Positions 56,340 to 64,000 of a stretch of 64,000 nucleotides of DNA are shown piece after piece. The DNA is from JAPOXR01 sp965116115. Its GTDB lineage: Bacteria; Pseudomonadota; Alphaproteobacteria; Rhodobacterales; Rhodobacteraceae. Position 1 is the stretch's first letter. The number at the start of each line of letters is the position of its first letter. The DNA lies in assembly GCA_965116115.1 (NCBI GenBank), contig OZ220486.1, positions 1,116,001 through 1,180,000 of the forward strand, written 5' to 3'. The position numbers and the translations under genes were made by a program. The notes under the pieces are model-generated. The model ran no database searches, had not been told where the DNA came from, and saw nothing but the letters and a program-made list of their open reading frames with translations.

Positions 56340-57902
56340 ATGGCCCGACGCCGTCTTCCGCTCGGGATCCAGGATTTCCGTCGTCTCCGGGAGACCGGCA
56401 GCTATTATGTCGACAAGACCGGGTTCATCCGGGAACTGGTCGAGCGGGGCGATCACTATTTCCTGTCGCGTCCGCGCCGGTTCGGCAAGAGCCTGCTGCT
56501 CGACACATTGAAGTCCCTGTTCGAGCGCCGAGAATCCCTGTTCCGGGGGCTGGACATCCACCCTCACTGGGACTGGACGTCGCCGGATCCTGTGGTGCGG
56601 CTGAGCTTCGGCGGGAAATACACCGAGCCGGATGACCTTGAGCGCAGCATACTCAACCAGCTGACGATCATCGAACGCAACGCCGGTCTCCCGCCCTCTT
56701 CCTGCGAGACAGGACCCGAACGCCTGCAGGATCTGCTTGACCGTCTGCACGCCGACGCTGGTCGGCGTGTCGTGGTTCTGGTGGACGAGTATGACAAGCC
56801 GATCCTGGATATGATCGAGGATCCGGAGCGCGCGGCGGCTAACCGGGATTATCTGCGCGGCTTCTACGGCGTCATCAAGGACAGCGCAGAGCATGTCCGT
56901 TTCGTTTTCGTCACCGGCGTGAGCATGTTCTCGAAGGTCAGCCTGTTCTCAGGTCTGAACAATCTCGAGGATATCAGCCTTGACCCGCGCTACGCCGCGG
57001 TCTGCGGCTACAGGGAGGAGGATCTGGACCGGGTCTTCGGTCCGGAGATGGCCGGTCTCGACCGCGACGAGATCCGCGCCTGGTACAACGGCTACTGCTG
57101 GCGGGGAGATGAGCGGGTCTACAATCCCTTTGACGTTCTGCTGCTCCTGAAGAAGCGCGAGTTCCGGCCCTACTGGTTCGAGACCGGGTCTCCGGAATTC
57201 CTGTTCAAGATGCTGTTGGAGCAGTCCGTGAGCCCGATGGATCTGGAGAAACGGACGGCGGACATATCGCTCATTTCCAGGTTTGATGTGAACGACATCA
57301 GCGTTGAGGCGTTGCTTTTCCAGACCGGCTATCTGACCATCGCCGGGGAAGAAAAGGATGAATTCGACACTTCATACCTGCTGGACTATCCTAATCTCGA
57401 GGTCCGGATCAGCCTGAGCCGCGGGCTGCTTTCTTGGCTGGGCAAGAAGGAACGCGTTCCGGCGAAGCCAGGCCGGGAGCTCTGTGCGTTTCTGGATGCG
57501 GGTGATTTCACCGGTTTCGAAGACAAGCTCCGTTCTTGGCTTTCGGGGATCCCCTACCGGTGGCATGACAAGGGTGATCTCGCGCGTTACGAAGCGTGGT
57601 ACGCGAGCCTTCTTTACATGTGCCTGCGCTCGGCCGGCGCGGATCTGAGCGTGGAAGAGGCCTCGAGCCGCGGGCGGGCGGACATGACGGTGCGTCTGGA
57701 CGGGAAGGTGTTCGTGCTGGAATTCAAGATGGCTGAGGGAGCGGGCGGCGCGGAAGCCGCTCTCGACGCCGCGGTCAGGCAGATGCGCGACCGGGGCTAC
57801 GCGGAGAAATACCGCGCGCCCGGCCGGCGGATACATCTGATCGGCGTGGCGTGCGGGCGCGGGGAGCGCAACATCGCCGGAATCCGCGCCGAACCTTTGT
57901 GA
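56340..57902 (+). CDS. AAA-ATPase-like protein with PDDEXK nuclease domain, copy 1
   Basis: 520 residues from ATG 56340, 4 bases after GGAGGG. N-terminal AAA-ATPase-like domain (PF09820 type): LGIQDFRRLRETGSYYVDKT, Walker-A-like FLSRPRRFGKSLLLD (Lys50), Walker B VVVLVDEYDKPILD (144-157), then RFVFVTGVSMFSKVSLFSGL and WYNGYCWRGDERVYNP. C-terminal PDDEXK_9-type nuclease: Asp448 in SSRGRADMTVRL and Glu461-x-Lys463 in VFVLEFKMAEG. The family is widely expanded in some bacteria, function unproven; an ATP-gated nuclease role is inferred. First of at least four near-identical tandem copies with leader and tail. Not obviously a transposase. Confidence 0.9.
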   Translation: MARRRLPLGIQDFRRLRETGSYYVDKTGFIRELVERGDHYFLSRPRRFGKSLLLDTLKSLFERRESLFRGLDIHPHWDWTSPDPVVRLSFGGKYTEPDDLERSILNQLTIIERNAGLPPSSCETGPERLQDLLDRLHADAGRRVVVLVDEYDKPILDMIEDPERAAANRDYLRGFYGVIKDSAEHVRFVFVTGVSMFSKVSLFSGLNNLEDISLDPRYAAVCGYREEDLDRVFGPEMAGLDRDEIRAWYNGYCWRGDERVYNPFDVLLLLKKREFRPYWFETGSPEFLFKMLLEQSVSPMDLEKRTADISLISRFDVNDISVEALLFQTGYLTIAGEEKDEFDTSYLLDYPNLEVRISLSRGLLSWLGKKERVPAKPGRELCAFLDAGDFTGFEDKLRSWLSGIPYRWHDKGDLARYEAWYASLLYMCLRSAGADLSVEEASSRGRADMTVRLDGKVFVLEFKMAEGAGGAEAALDAAVRQMRDRGYAEKYRAPGRRIHLIGVACGRGERNIAGIRAEPL

Positions 57903-57939
57903 CAGGAACGTTTTGCCGTGGCCGGCACAGCGGGAACAT

Positions 57940-58090
57940 AGACGCTTGCTTCCGGCTGTGCGGGCGGGTAGCGTCGCCGCGGATCCGCCGCGCCCGTTCC
58001 GGGGCACGGCAGAGACGTCAGGAGACGATCCCGCGCGCGGCCGATCCGGCGGACGCTGCCGCGCTCCGGCAGCAGTTGATGGAGGGACCG
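57940..58090 (+). repeat. Conserved cassette leader, copy 2
   Basis: Close to copy 1 from GTAGCGTCGCCGCGGATCCG to CAGTTGATGGAGGGACCG, shorter at its 5' end. In copies 1 and 2 the block reads GGCAGCAGTTG; copies 3 and 4 lack one to two bases (GGCGCAGTTG), a frame-breaking difference showing it is not coding. Confidence 0.8.
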
Positions 58091-59671
58091 ATGATGGCCC
58101 GACGCCGTCTTCCGCTCGGGATTCAGGATTTCCGGCGTCTCCGGGAGACCGGCAGCTATTATGTCGATAAGACCGGGTTCATCCGGGAACTGGTCGAACA
58201 GGGCGATCACTATTTCCTGTCGCGTCCGCGCCGGTTCGGCAAGAGTCTGCTGCTTGACACATTGAAGTCTCTGTTCGAGTGCCGTGAATACCTGTTCCGG
58301 GGGCTGGACATCCACTCGCATTGGGACTGGACGTCGCCGGATCCTGTGGTGCGGCTGAGCTTCGGCGGACAGTACGGCGAACCGGGCGATGTGGAAGGAG
58401 ACATCATCGAACAGCTGGAGAGCGCGGAACGCCTGTACGGATTGGCGCCTGCCCGGACCTCTGATACGGCTCCCAGGCGCCTTCGGAACATTCTTGACCG
58501 CCTGCACGCCGCCGCGGGTCGGCGTGTCGTGGTTCTGGTGGACGAGTATGACAAGCCGATCCTCGACATGATCGAGGATCCGGAGCGCGCGGTGGCCAAC
58601 CGGGACTATCTGCGCGGCTTCTACGGCGTCATCAAGGACAGCGCCGAGCATGTCCGCTTCGTTTTCGTCACCGGCGTGAGCATGTTCTCGAAGGTCAGCC
58701 TGTTCTCCGGGTTGAACAATCTCGAGGATATCAGCCTTGATCCGCGCTACGCCGCGGTCTGCGGCTACAGGGAGGAGGATCTGGACCGGGTCTTCGGTCC
58801 GGAGATGGCCGGTCTCGACCGCGGCAAGATCCGCGCTTGGTACAACGGTTACTGCTGGCGCGGAGATGAGCGGGTCTACAATCCCTTTGACGTTCTTCTG
58901 CTCCTGAAGAAGCGCGAGTTCCGGCCCTACTGGTTCGAGACCGGGTCTCCGGAATTCCTGTTCAAGATGCTGTTGGAGCAGTCCGTGAGCCCGATGGAGC
59001 TGGAGAACCGGACGGCGGACATATCGCTCGTCTCGAAGTTCGATGTGAACGACATCAGCGTTGAGGCGCTGCTTTTCCAGACAGGCTATCTGACCATCGC
59101 CGGGGAAGAGGAGGATGAATTCGACACTTCATACCGGCTGGACTATCCCAATCGCGAGGTCCGGGTCAGCCTGAACCGCGGGCTGCTCGCACGGCTGGGG
59201 AAGAAGCTGGGGAATAAGGGAGCCGAACCGCTGAAAAGGGGCCGGGAATTCTGCGCGCTTCTGGAGGCGGGCGATTTCGCGGGTTTCGGCGGGATGCTGA
59301 GTTCCTGGCTTTCGGGGATCCCCTACCGTTGGCACGACAAAGGTGATCTCGCGCGTTACGAGGCGTGGTACGCGAGCCTTCTTTACATGTGCCTGCGCTC
59401 GGCCGGCGCGGATCTGAGCGTGGAAGACGCCTCGAGCCGCGGGCGGGCGGACATGACGGTGCGTCTGGGCGGGCAGGTGTTCGTGCTGGAATTCAAGATG
59501 GCGGAGGGGGCGGGCGGCGCGGAAGCCGCTCTTGACGCCGCGGTCAGGCAGATGCGCGACCGGGGCTACGGGGAGAAATACCGCGCGCCCGGCCGGCGGA
59601 TACATCTGATCGGCGTGGCCTGCGGGCGCGGGGAGCGCAACATCGCCGGAATCCGCGCCGAACCCCTTTGA
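58091..59671 (+). CDS. AAA-ATPase-like protein with PDDEXK nuclease domain, copy 2
   Basis: 526 residues from ATG 58091 (MMARRRLPLG; a second ATG at 58094). Same domains and catalytic residues as copy 1. Two blocks differ strongly: residues about 92-140 (QYGEPGDVEGDIIEQLESAE, RLYGLAPARTSDTAPRRL in place of KYTEPDDLERSILNQLTIIE...) and about 383-415 (RLGKKLGNKGAEPLKRGREF), while flanks are nearly identical, so the copies are mosaics. A perfect hairpin (59685-59703, CCGCGGCTG/CAGCCGCGG) lies just after the stop and may end transcription, though no T-run follows. Confidence 0.9.
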   Translation: MMARRRLPLGIQDFRRLRETGSYYVDKTGFIRELVEQGDHYFLSRPRRFGKSLLLDTLKSLFECREYLFRGLDIHSHWDWTSPDPVVRLSFGGQYGEPGDVEGDIIEQLESAERLYGLAPARTSDTAPRRLRNILDRLHAAAGRRVVVLVDEYDKPILDMIEDPERAVANRDYLRGFYGVIKDSAEHVRFVFVTGVSMFSKVSLFSGLNNLEDISLDPRYAAVCGYREEDLDRVFGPEMAGLDRGKIRAWYNGYCWRGDERVYNPFDVLLLLKKREFRPYWFETGSPEFLFKMLLEQSVSPMELENRTADISLVSKFDVNDISVEALLFQTGYLTIAGEEEDEFDTSYRLDYPNREVRVSLNRGLLARLGKKLGNKGAEPLKRGREFCALLEAGDFAGFGGMLSSWLSGIPYRWHDKGDLARYEAWYASLLYMCLRSAGADLSVEDASSRGRADMTVRLGGQVFVLEFKMAEGAGGAEAALDAAVRQMRDRGYGEKYRAPGRRIHLIGVACGRGERNIAGIRAEPL

Positions 59672-59736
59672 CAGAAACGTTTTGCCGCGGCTGACAGCCG
59701 CGGCGCAGCATCCGTCTTTGAAATCAGTGATGCTTC

Positions 59737-61698
59737 TTAAACCGAAGTTCCAGTGCCGATAAAGCGCAAGTATCTGATATAAATGACGTTCGATAGATTT
59801 CAGCGGTGTTTTACAGGGTACACTACGGCTTCACACCCAGGAGTTTGAATGCTTTTCTCTGGAGCGGCGTGGGCCGTGCAGTGACTTGGAAGGGTTCGGC
59901 GCCCGCAAGGCGGGGCACCACGGTGTTGCGGGTGACAGCAGCGAGATCACGGATGAGGGTGCGGAAGCTGTGCACCGGATCCCCCTCGGGCGTCCTCTTC
60001 GTTGCCGCTTCAGTCCTGGCGCTCGGCGATACCTGCGCCGGAGCTGCGACGGATGGCCGCCGGGCCTCGGCGCCTTCGGCATCTTCGTCGTCGAACAGCA
60101 TGGGCTTGAGCCTCTGACGCATGTGCCATTCGACGTAGTAGGCCAGCATGCACACGAAGATGTGTGCCCGGACCCGCGGCTCGGTGCGATGGTATACGGG
60201 GCGGACCTTCAGGTCCACGGTCTTGAGGCTGCGGAAAGCCCGTTCCACGGAGCTCAACCGCTTGTAGGCCCTCACCGTGCCGGGGCCGTCGAGTTCGCTC
60301 TCCGGCAGGCTGGTGCGGATCACATAGAGACCGTCGAGCCTGGCCTCAGCGGCGATGGAGGCTTCGTCTCGCCGGAAGGTGAAGGCGCCGTCATCGCCGA
60401 TGGACCACTTGAAGTGCTTGGCTGCCTTGTACTTGCCGATGACCTTGCCGACCCGCTCCCCGATCTTCCCGGCGCCTTTGAGACGGCGTTTCTCACGCCG
60501 TGTCGCCGCTGCGATCGGTTCGAGCAGGGCTTCGGTAGCCTTGATCAGTTCCCGGCGCTTGCGGGCCCGGTCCTCGGCCAGCAGGGGGTTGCGGCACACC
60601 ATGAGGCGCTCGCCGGGATAAGCATCGCTGGTGATCTCCGCCAGGTCTCTCTCGTCGAAGAGCGACATTTTCACGTCGCCGGCCTCCGCCAGTGAACGGA
60701 CAGCCGGTCCCCTCAAGGCGCTGATCCAGTCCAGCCCCGCAGGTTTCACATCCTGGCGGATCCGCGCCTCGGTCAGCATCCCCCGGTCTCCTACCAGCAC
60801 TGCCTTCGCAAGGGAGAACCGCTTCCGCAGCACGGCGACCTGCGAGGAAAGCGCGGCCGGATCCGCCGTATTGCCGGGGAACGCCTGCACCGACACCGGA
60901 CACCCGTTCCGGTCGCACATAAGGCCGAACTCGATCTGCAGCTTGCCCTTCTTGCCGTCCCGGGAATGACCGCGTTCAGCCAAGGGACACGCTCTCCCTT
61001 CCATCCATGCCGAGGTCAGGTCATAGAGCGCTGGACAGCCTTCTTCGAGGTGCCGCTTCGCCAGAGACCGCTCGATCCTCTCCTGGCGCTCCAAGAGCCA
61101 GTCCATGGCGCCGTAGAGATCGTCCTCGTCCGGTTCCGCATTGAGGATCTCGCCGAGGGTGCTCACCGCGGTAGCCTCGGCCAGTCCCCTGGCGGCAGCC
61201 GGCTTCGAGGCGGGTTCCAGTATCCGTGCCGCGATCATGGCCAGCGCCTGATCCCGCCTGGATGAGGGCTTCGGGTCGATCAGCCTGTCCAGTCCCAGCT
61301 TCTTCAGTGTTCCCAGCGCCGCGGCGACATGGCCGTGAGGAAGGGAGCGGACGATGTCGAAGGCATCGTCGAGGCGCCGCACCGCGGTCCCTCCCTTCAG
61401 CAGGATGCGCAATCCCTCGATAAGAGGGGGCGGCCACTTGGAGAGGTCAGGATGGTGCGTTTTTTGACCTTTCCGCCTTCGCGATAGGACTCGCGGAGCA
61501 GGACGGCGGGTGGAGAGGAGCGGTTGGGGACTGATTCGATATACATGACTACTTAATATAGGTTTCAGTTAAATCATATCAAGTATAAAATACATTTATA
61601 CATGGGTACATAACGATATCCGGCAAATCCCGCAGACTACGCAAAATCAACAACTTAACCTGAATATCAGCTGGAAATCAGAAGGAACTTCGGCTTAA
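59737..61698 (-). mobile_element. IS1634-family insertion sequence in a cassette spacer
   Basis: 1,962 bp with 15-bp inverted ends (TTAAACCGAAGTTCC at 59737; GGAACTTCGGCTTAA to 61698). The boundaries agree with cassette comparison: copy-2 tail sequence ATCAGTGATGC stops at the left end, and leader sequence CGGTATCGCTTGCTTTC resumes at the right end. The transposase is frame-broken near its start. Confidence 0.78.
59823..61546 (-). pseudogene. IS1634-family transposase, early frameshift
   Basis: From ATG 61546: MYIESVPNRSSPPAVLLRES, YREGGKVKKRTI. Then a one-base slip near 61455 moves the frame, and it resumes as DLSKWPPPLIEGLRILLKGG and runs 529 residues to the end. DDE-type features include LYDLTSAWMEG, VLVGDRGMLTE and SSVERAFRSLKTVDLKVRP. 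With a single frame break it is the least damaged transposase in the window. Confidence 0.85.
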
Positions 61699-61843
61699 AG
61701 GCCGGTATCGCTTGCTTTCAACCTTGCCTGCGGCTAGCGTTGCCGCGAGTTCGAGGACATTGCGAAGACGCCGGGCGGGCAGGCCCGTGCGCAGCCGGCG
61801 CGGCGGACGCTGCCGCGCTCCGGCGCAGTTGATGGAGGGACCG
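61699..61843 (+). repeat. Conserved cassette leader, copy 3
   Basis: From GGTATCGCTTGCTTTCAACC onward matches the leader of copy 4; its 5' part has been replaced by the IS1634 element. Retains the GGAGGG ribosome-binding site. Confidence 0.8.
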
Positions 61844-63406
61844 ATGGCCCGACGCCGTCTTCCGCTCGGGATCCAGGATTTCCGTCGTCTCCGGGAGACC
61901 GGCAGCTATTATGTCGACAAGACCGGGTTCATCCGGGAACTGGTCGAGCGGGGCGATCACTATTTCCTGTCGCGTCCGCGGCGGTTCGGCAAGAGCCTGC
62001 TGCTCGACACATTGAAGTCCCTGTTCGAGCGCCGCGAATCCCTGTTCCGTGGACTGGACATCCACCCTCACTGGGACTGGACGTCGCCGGATCCTGTGGT
62101 GCGGCTGAGCTTCGGCGGGAAATACACCGAGCCGGATGATCTTGAGCGCAGCATACTCAACCAGCTGACGATCATCGAACGCAACGCCGGTCTCCCGCCC
62201 TCTTCCTGCGGTACAGGACCCGAACGCCTGCAGGATCTGCTTGACCGTCTGCACGCCGCCGCGGGTCGGCGTGTCGTGGTTCTGGTGGACGAGTATGACA
62301 AGCCGATCCTCGATATGATCGAGGATCCGGAGTGCGCGGCGGCCAACCGGGACTATCTGCGCGGCTTCTACGGCATCATCAAGGACAGCGCCGAGCATAT
62401 CCGTTTCGTTTTCGTCACCGGCGTGAGCATGTTCTCGAAGGTCAGCTTGTTCCCGGGGTTGAACAATTTGAAGGATATCAGCCTTGACCCGCGCTACGCC
62501 GCGGTCTGCGGCTATAGGGAGGAGGATCTGGACCGTGTATTCGGTCCCGAGCTGGCCGGTCTCGACCGCGACGAGATCCGCGCTTGGTACAACGGCTACT
62601 GCTGGCGGGGCGGGGAGAGGGTCTACAATCCCTTTGACCTTCTTCTGCTGTTCGACAACCGCGAGTTCCGCCCCTACTGGTTCGAGACCGGGTCTCCGGA
62701 ATTCCTGTTCAAGATGTTGTCGGAGAAGTCGGTGACGCCGATGGATCTGGAGAACCGGACGGCGGACATATCGCTCGTTTCCAGGTTTGATGTGAACGAC
62801 ATCAGCGTTGAGGCGCTCCTGTTCCAGACCGGTTATCTGACCATTGCCGGTGAAGAAAAGGATGAATTCGACACTTCATACCTGCTGGACTATCCCAATC
62901 GCGAGGTCCGGGTCAGTCTGAACCGCGGGCTGCTCGCTTGGCTGGATGAGAAGGAACGCGTTCCGGCGAAGCCGGGGCGGGAGTTCTGCGCGCTGCTGGA
63001 GACGGGCGATTTCGCCGGTTTCGAAGACAGCCTCCGCGCCTGGATTTCGGGGATGCCCAGCGAATGGCACAATAAGGGGGCTCTCGCGCGTCACGAGGCG
63101 TGGTACGCGAGCCTTCTTTACATGTGCCTGCGCTCGGCCGGGGCGGATCTGAGCGTGGAAGACGCGTCGAGCCGCGGGCGGGCGGACATGACGGTGCGTC
63201 TGGGCGGGCAGGTGTTCGTGCTGGAATTCAAGATGGCGGAGGGGGCGGGCGGCGCGGAAGCCGCTCTTGACGCCGCGGTCAGGCAGATGCGCGACCGGGG
63301 CTACGCGGAGAAATACCGCGCGCCCGGACAGCGGGTACACCTGATCGGCGTGGCCTGCGGGGGTGGGGAGCGCAACATCGCCGGAGTGCGCGCCGAGCCT
63401 TTGTGA
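61844..63406 (+). CDS. AAA-ATPase-like protein with PDDEXK nuclease domain, copy 3
   Basis: 520 residues from ATG 61844. The front half follows copy 1 (KYTEPDDLERSILNQLTIIE), the C-terminal part follows copy 2 (VEDASSRGRADMTVRLGGQV, where copy 1 has VEEASSRG...LDGKV), and the middle has its own changes (LFDNREFRPYW, WISGMPSEWHNKGALARH). Walker-A-like RPRRFGKS, Walker B LVDEYDKP and EFK are kept. All copies therefore look functional. Confidence 0.9.
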   Translation: MARRRLPLGIQDFRRLRETGSYYVDKTGFIRELVERGDHYFLSRPRRFGKSLLLDTLKSLFERRESLFRGLDIHPHWDWTSPDPVVRLSFGGKYTEPDDLERSILNQLTIIERNAGLPPSSCGTGPERLQDLLDRLHAAAGRRVVVLVDEYDKPILDMIEDPECAAANRDYLRGFYGIIKDSAEHIRFVFVTGVSMFSKVSLFPGLNNLKDISLDPRYAAVCGYREEDLDRVFGPELAGLDRDEIRAWYNGYCWRGGERVYNPFDLLLLFDNREFRPYWFETGSPEFLFKMLSEKSVTPMDLENRTADISLVSRFDVNDISVEALLFQTGYLTIAGEEKDEFDTSYLLDYPNREVRVSLNRGLLAWLDEKERVPAKPGREFCALLETGDFAGFEDSLRAWISGMPSEWHNKGALARHEAWYASLLYMCLRSAGADLSVEDASSRGRADMTVRLGGQVFVLEFKMAEGAGGAEAALDAAVRQMRDRGYAEKYRAPGQRVHLIGVACGGGERNIAGVRAEPL

Positions 63407-63500
63407 CAGAAACGTTTTGCCGTGGCCGGCGGCTGGCGGCCGCTGCGCAGTATCCGGTTTCCCGATCAGTGATGCCTTTTTGAGGATGGAACCGTCGCAT

Positions 63501-63723
63501 CGGCAGTGAGATCCTCGTGAACGGGTCTCCGGTTCCGCCCGCGCTGCCTTCCGCCGGAAAAACGGGGCGGGCGGTATCGCTTGCTTTCATCCTCGCCTGC
63601 GGCTAGCTTTGCCGTCGGTTCGCTGTGCGTTCCGGTACATTGCGAAGACGCCGAACGGGCAGGCCCGTGCGCAGCCGGCGCGGCGGACGCTGCCGCGCTC
63701 CGGCGCAGTTGATGGAGGGACCG
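63501..63723 (+). repeat. Conserved cassette leader, copy 4
   Basis: Matches the copy-1 leader over its full length (ATCCTCGTGAACGGG..., CGGAAAAACGGGGCGGGCGG, TCGCTTGCTTTCATCCTCGC). It shows what copy 3 had before IS insertion. Confidence 0.8.
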
Positions 63724-64000
63724 ATGGCCCGACGCCGTCTTCCGCTCGGGATCCAGGATTTCCGTCGTCTCCGGGAGACCGGCAGCTATTATGTCGACAA
63801 GACCGGGTTCATCCGGGAACTGGTCGAGCGGGGCGATCACTATTTCCTGTCGCGTCCGCGGCGGTTCGGCAAGAGCCTGCTGCTCGACACATTGAAGTCC
63901 CTGTTCGAGCGCCGCGAATCCCTGTTCCGTGGACTGGATATCCATCCTCACTGGGACTGGTCTTCGCCGGATCCTGTGGTGCGGCTGAGCTTCGGCGGAC
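63724..64000 (+). CDS. AAA-ATPase-like protein, copy 4, cut by the window end
   Basis: The first 92 residues are visible: MARRRLPLGIQDFRRLRETG through RPRRFGKS to SPDPVVRLSFGG. Nearly identical to copy 3 until DWSSPDP (others DWTSPDP), and the last bases, GGCGGAC, follow copy 2 rather than the GGCGGGAAA of copies 1 and 3. The array continues beyond the window. Confidence 0.88.
   Translation, partial: MARRRLPLGIQDFRRLRETGSYYVDKTGFIRELVERGDHYFLSRPRRFGKSLLLDTLKSLFERRESLFRGLDIHPHWDWSSPDPVVRLSFGG

Noticed and set aside
57851..58090. An 80-residue N-terminal extension of ATPase copy 2
   Set aside because: The leader is shared by all copies, but an indel breaks the frame between copies, and GGAGGG marks the ATG.
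59804..61612. GGGTACA motifs as terminal repeats of the IS1634 element
   Set aside because: Both read in the same direction, so they are not inverted; the TTAARCCGAAGTTCC ends fit better and match cassette boundaries.

Overview
The window is GC-rich proteobacterial DNA, most likely from an alphaproteobacterium. The signs are tripartite tricarboxylate (TTT) transport genes, a cysS-cimA pair, an NDUFAF6-like phytoene/squalene synthase-family gene, and ABC/FCD-GntR sugar-acid loci. Metabolic genes are intact. Nearly every transposase is frameshifted, truncated or interrupted, so the genome seems to have taken a burst of insertion sequences that are now decaying, as in host-associated or bottlenecked lineages. 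No rRNA, tRNA or CRISPR array was recognised.

Layout. 1-7943: an oxalate or 2-hydroxyacyl-CoA / one-carbon cluster: ThDP-dependent decarboxylase/lyase (cut by the left edge), formyl-CoA:oxalate CoA-transferase (frc), a stand-alone formyltransferase resembling the N-terminal domain of 10-formyl-THF dehydrogenase, formate-THF ligase (fhs), then TctC-TctB-TctA uptake genes. Together they could import a C2/C3 acid, split it through CoA thioesters and capture the formyl carbon on folate.

7944-25482: an insertion-sequence graveyard (IS30, IS66, IS256, IS5/IS427, ISNCY, DruA-type IS4, ISAs1 and small MITE-like repeats). It carries one large live-looking gene, an S8 serine-protease autotransporter with a Pro-rich repeat linker, a broken VapBC module, and a serine-recombinase element inserted exactly inside the IS4 transposase.

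25483-32244: alpha-galactoside locus (MelR-like regulator, GH4 melA, FAD-dependent halogenase-family gene, GH2 glycosidase). 32640-39720: sugar/sugar-acid locus with divergent operons (ABC permeases, binding protein and enolase-superfamily dehydratase on the minus strand; FCD-GntR regulator, ABC ATPase and aldo-keto reductase on the plus strand). 39721-46295: more IS debris around an APH-like relic, a HipA kinase fused to an AbiEi-like N-terminus, and small coiled-coil/membrane genes.

46296-55579: core and housekeeping genes (PLP decarboxylase, aminotransferase, cysS, cimA, phytoene/squalene synthase-family gene, MFS transporter, AlkA-type glycosylase, deoxyinosine glycosylase). 56121-64000: a tandem array of at least four AAA-ATPase-like/PDDEXK nuclease genes. 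Each sits in a repeated cassette with a conserved untranslated leader and 3' tail; one spacer is split by an IS1634-family element. This array and the one-carbon cluster are the most interesting parts of the window.
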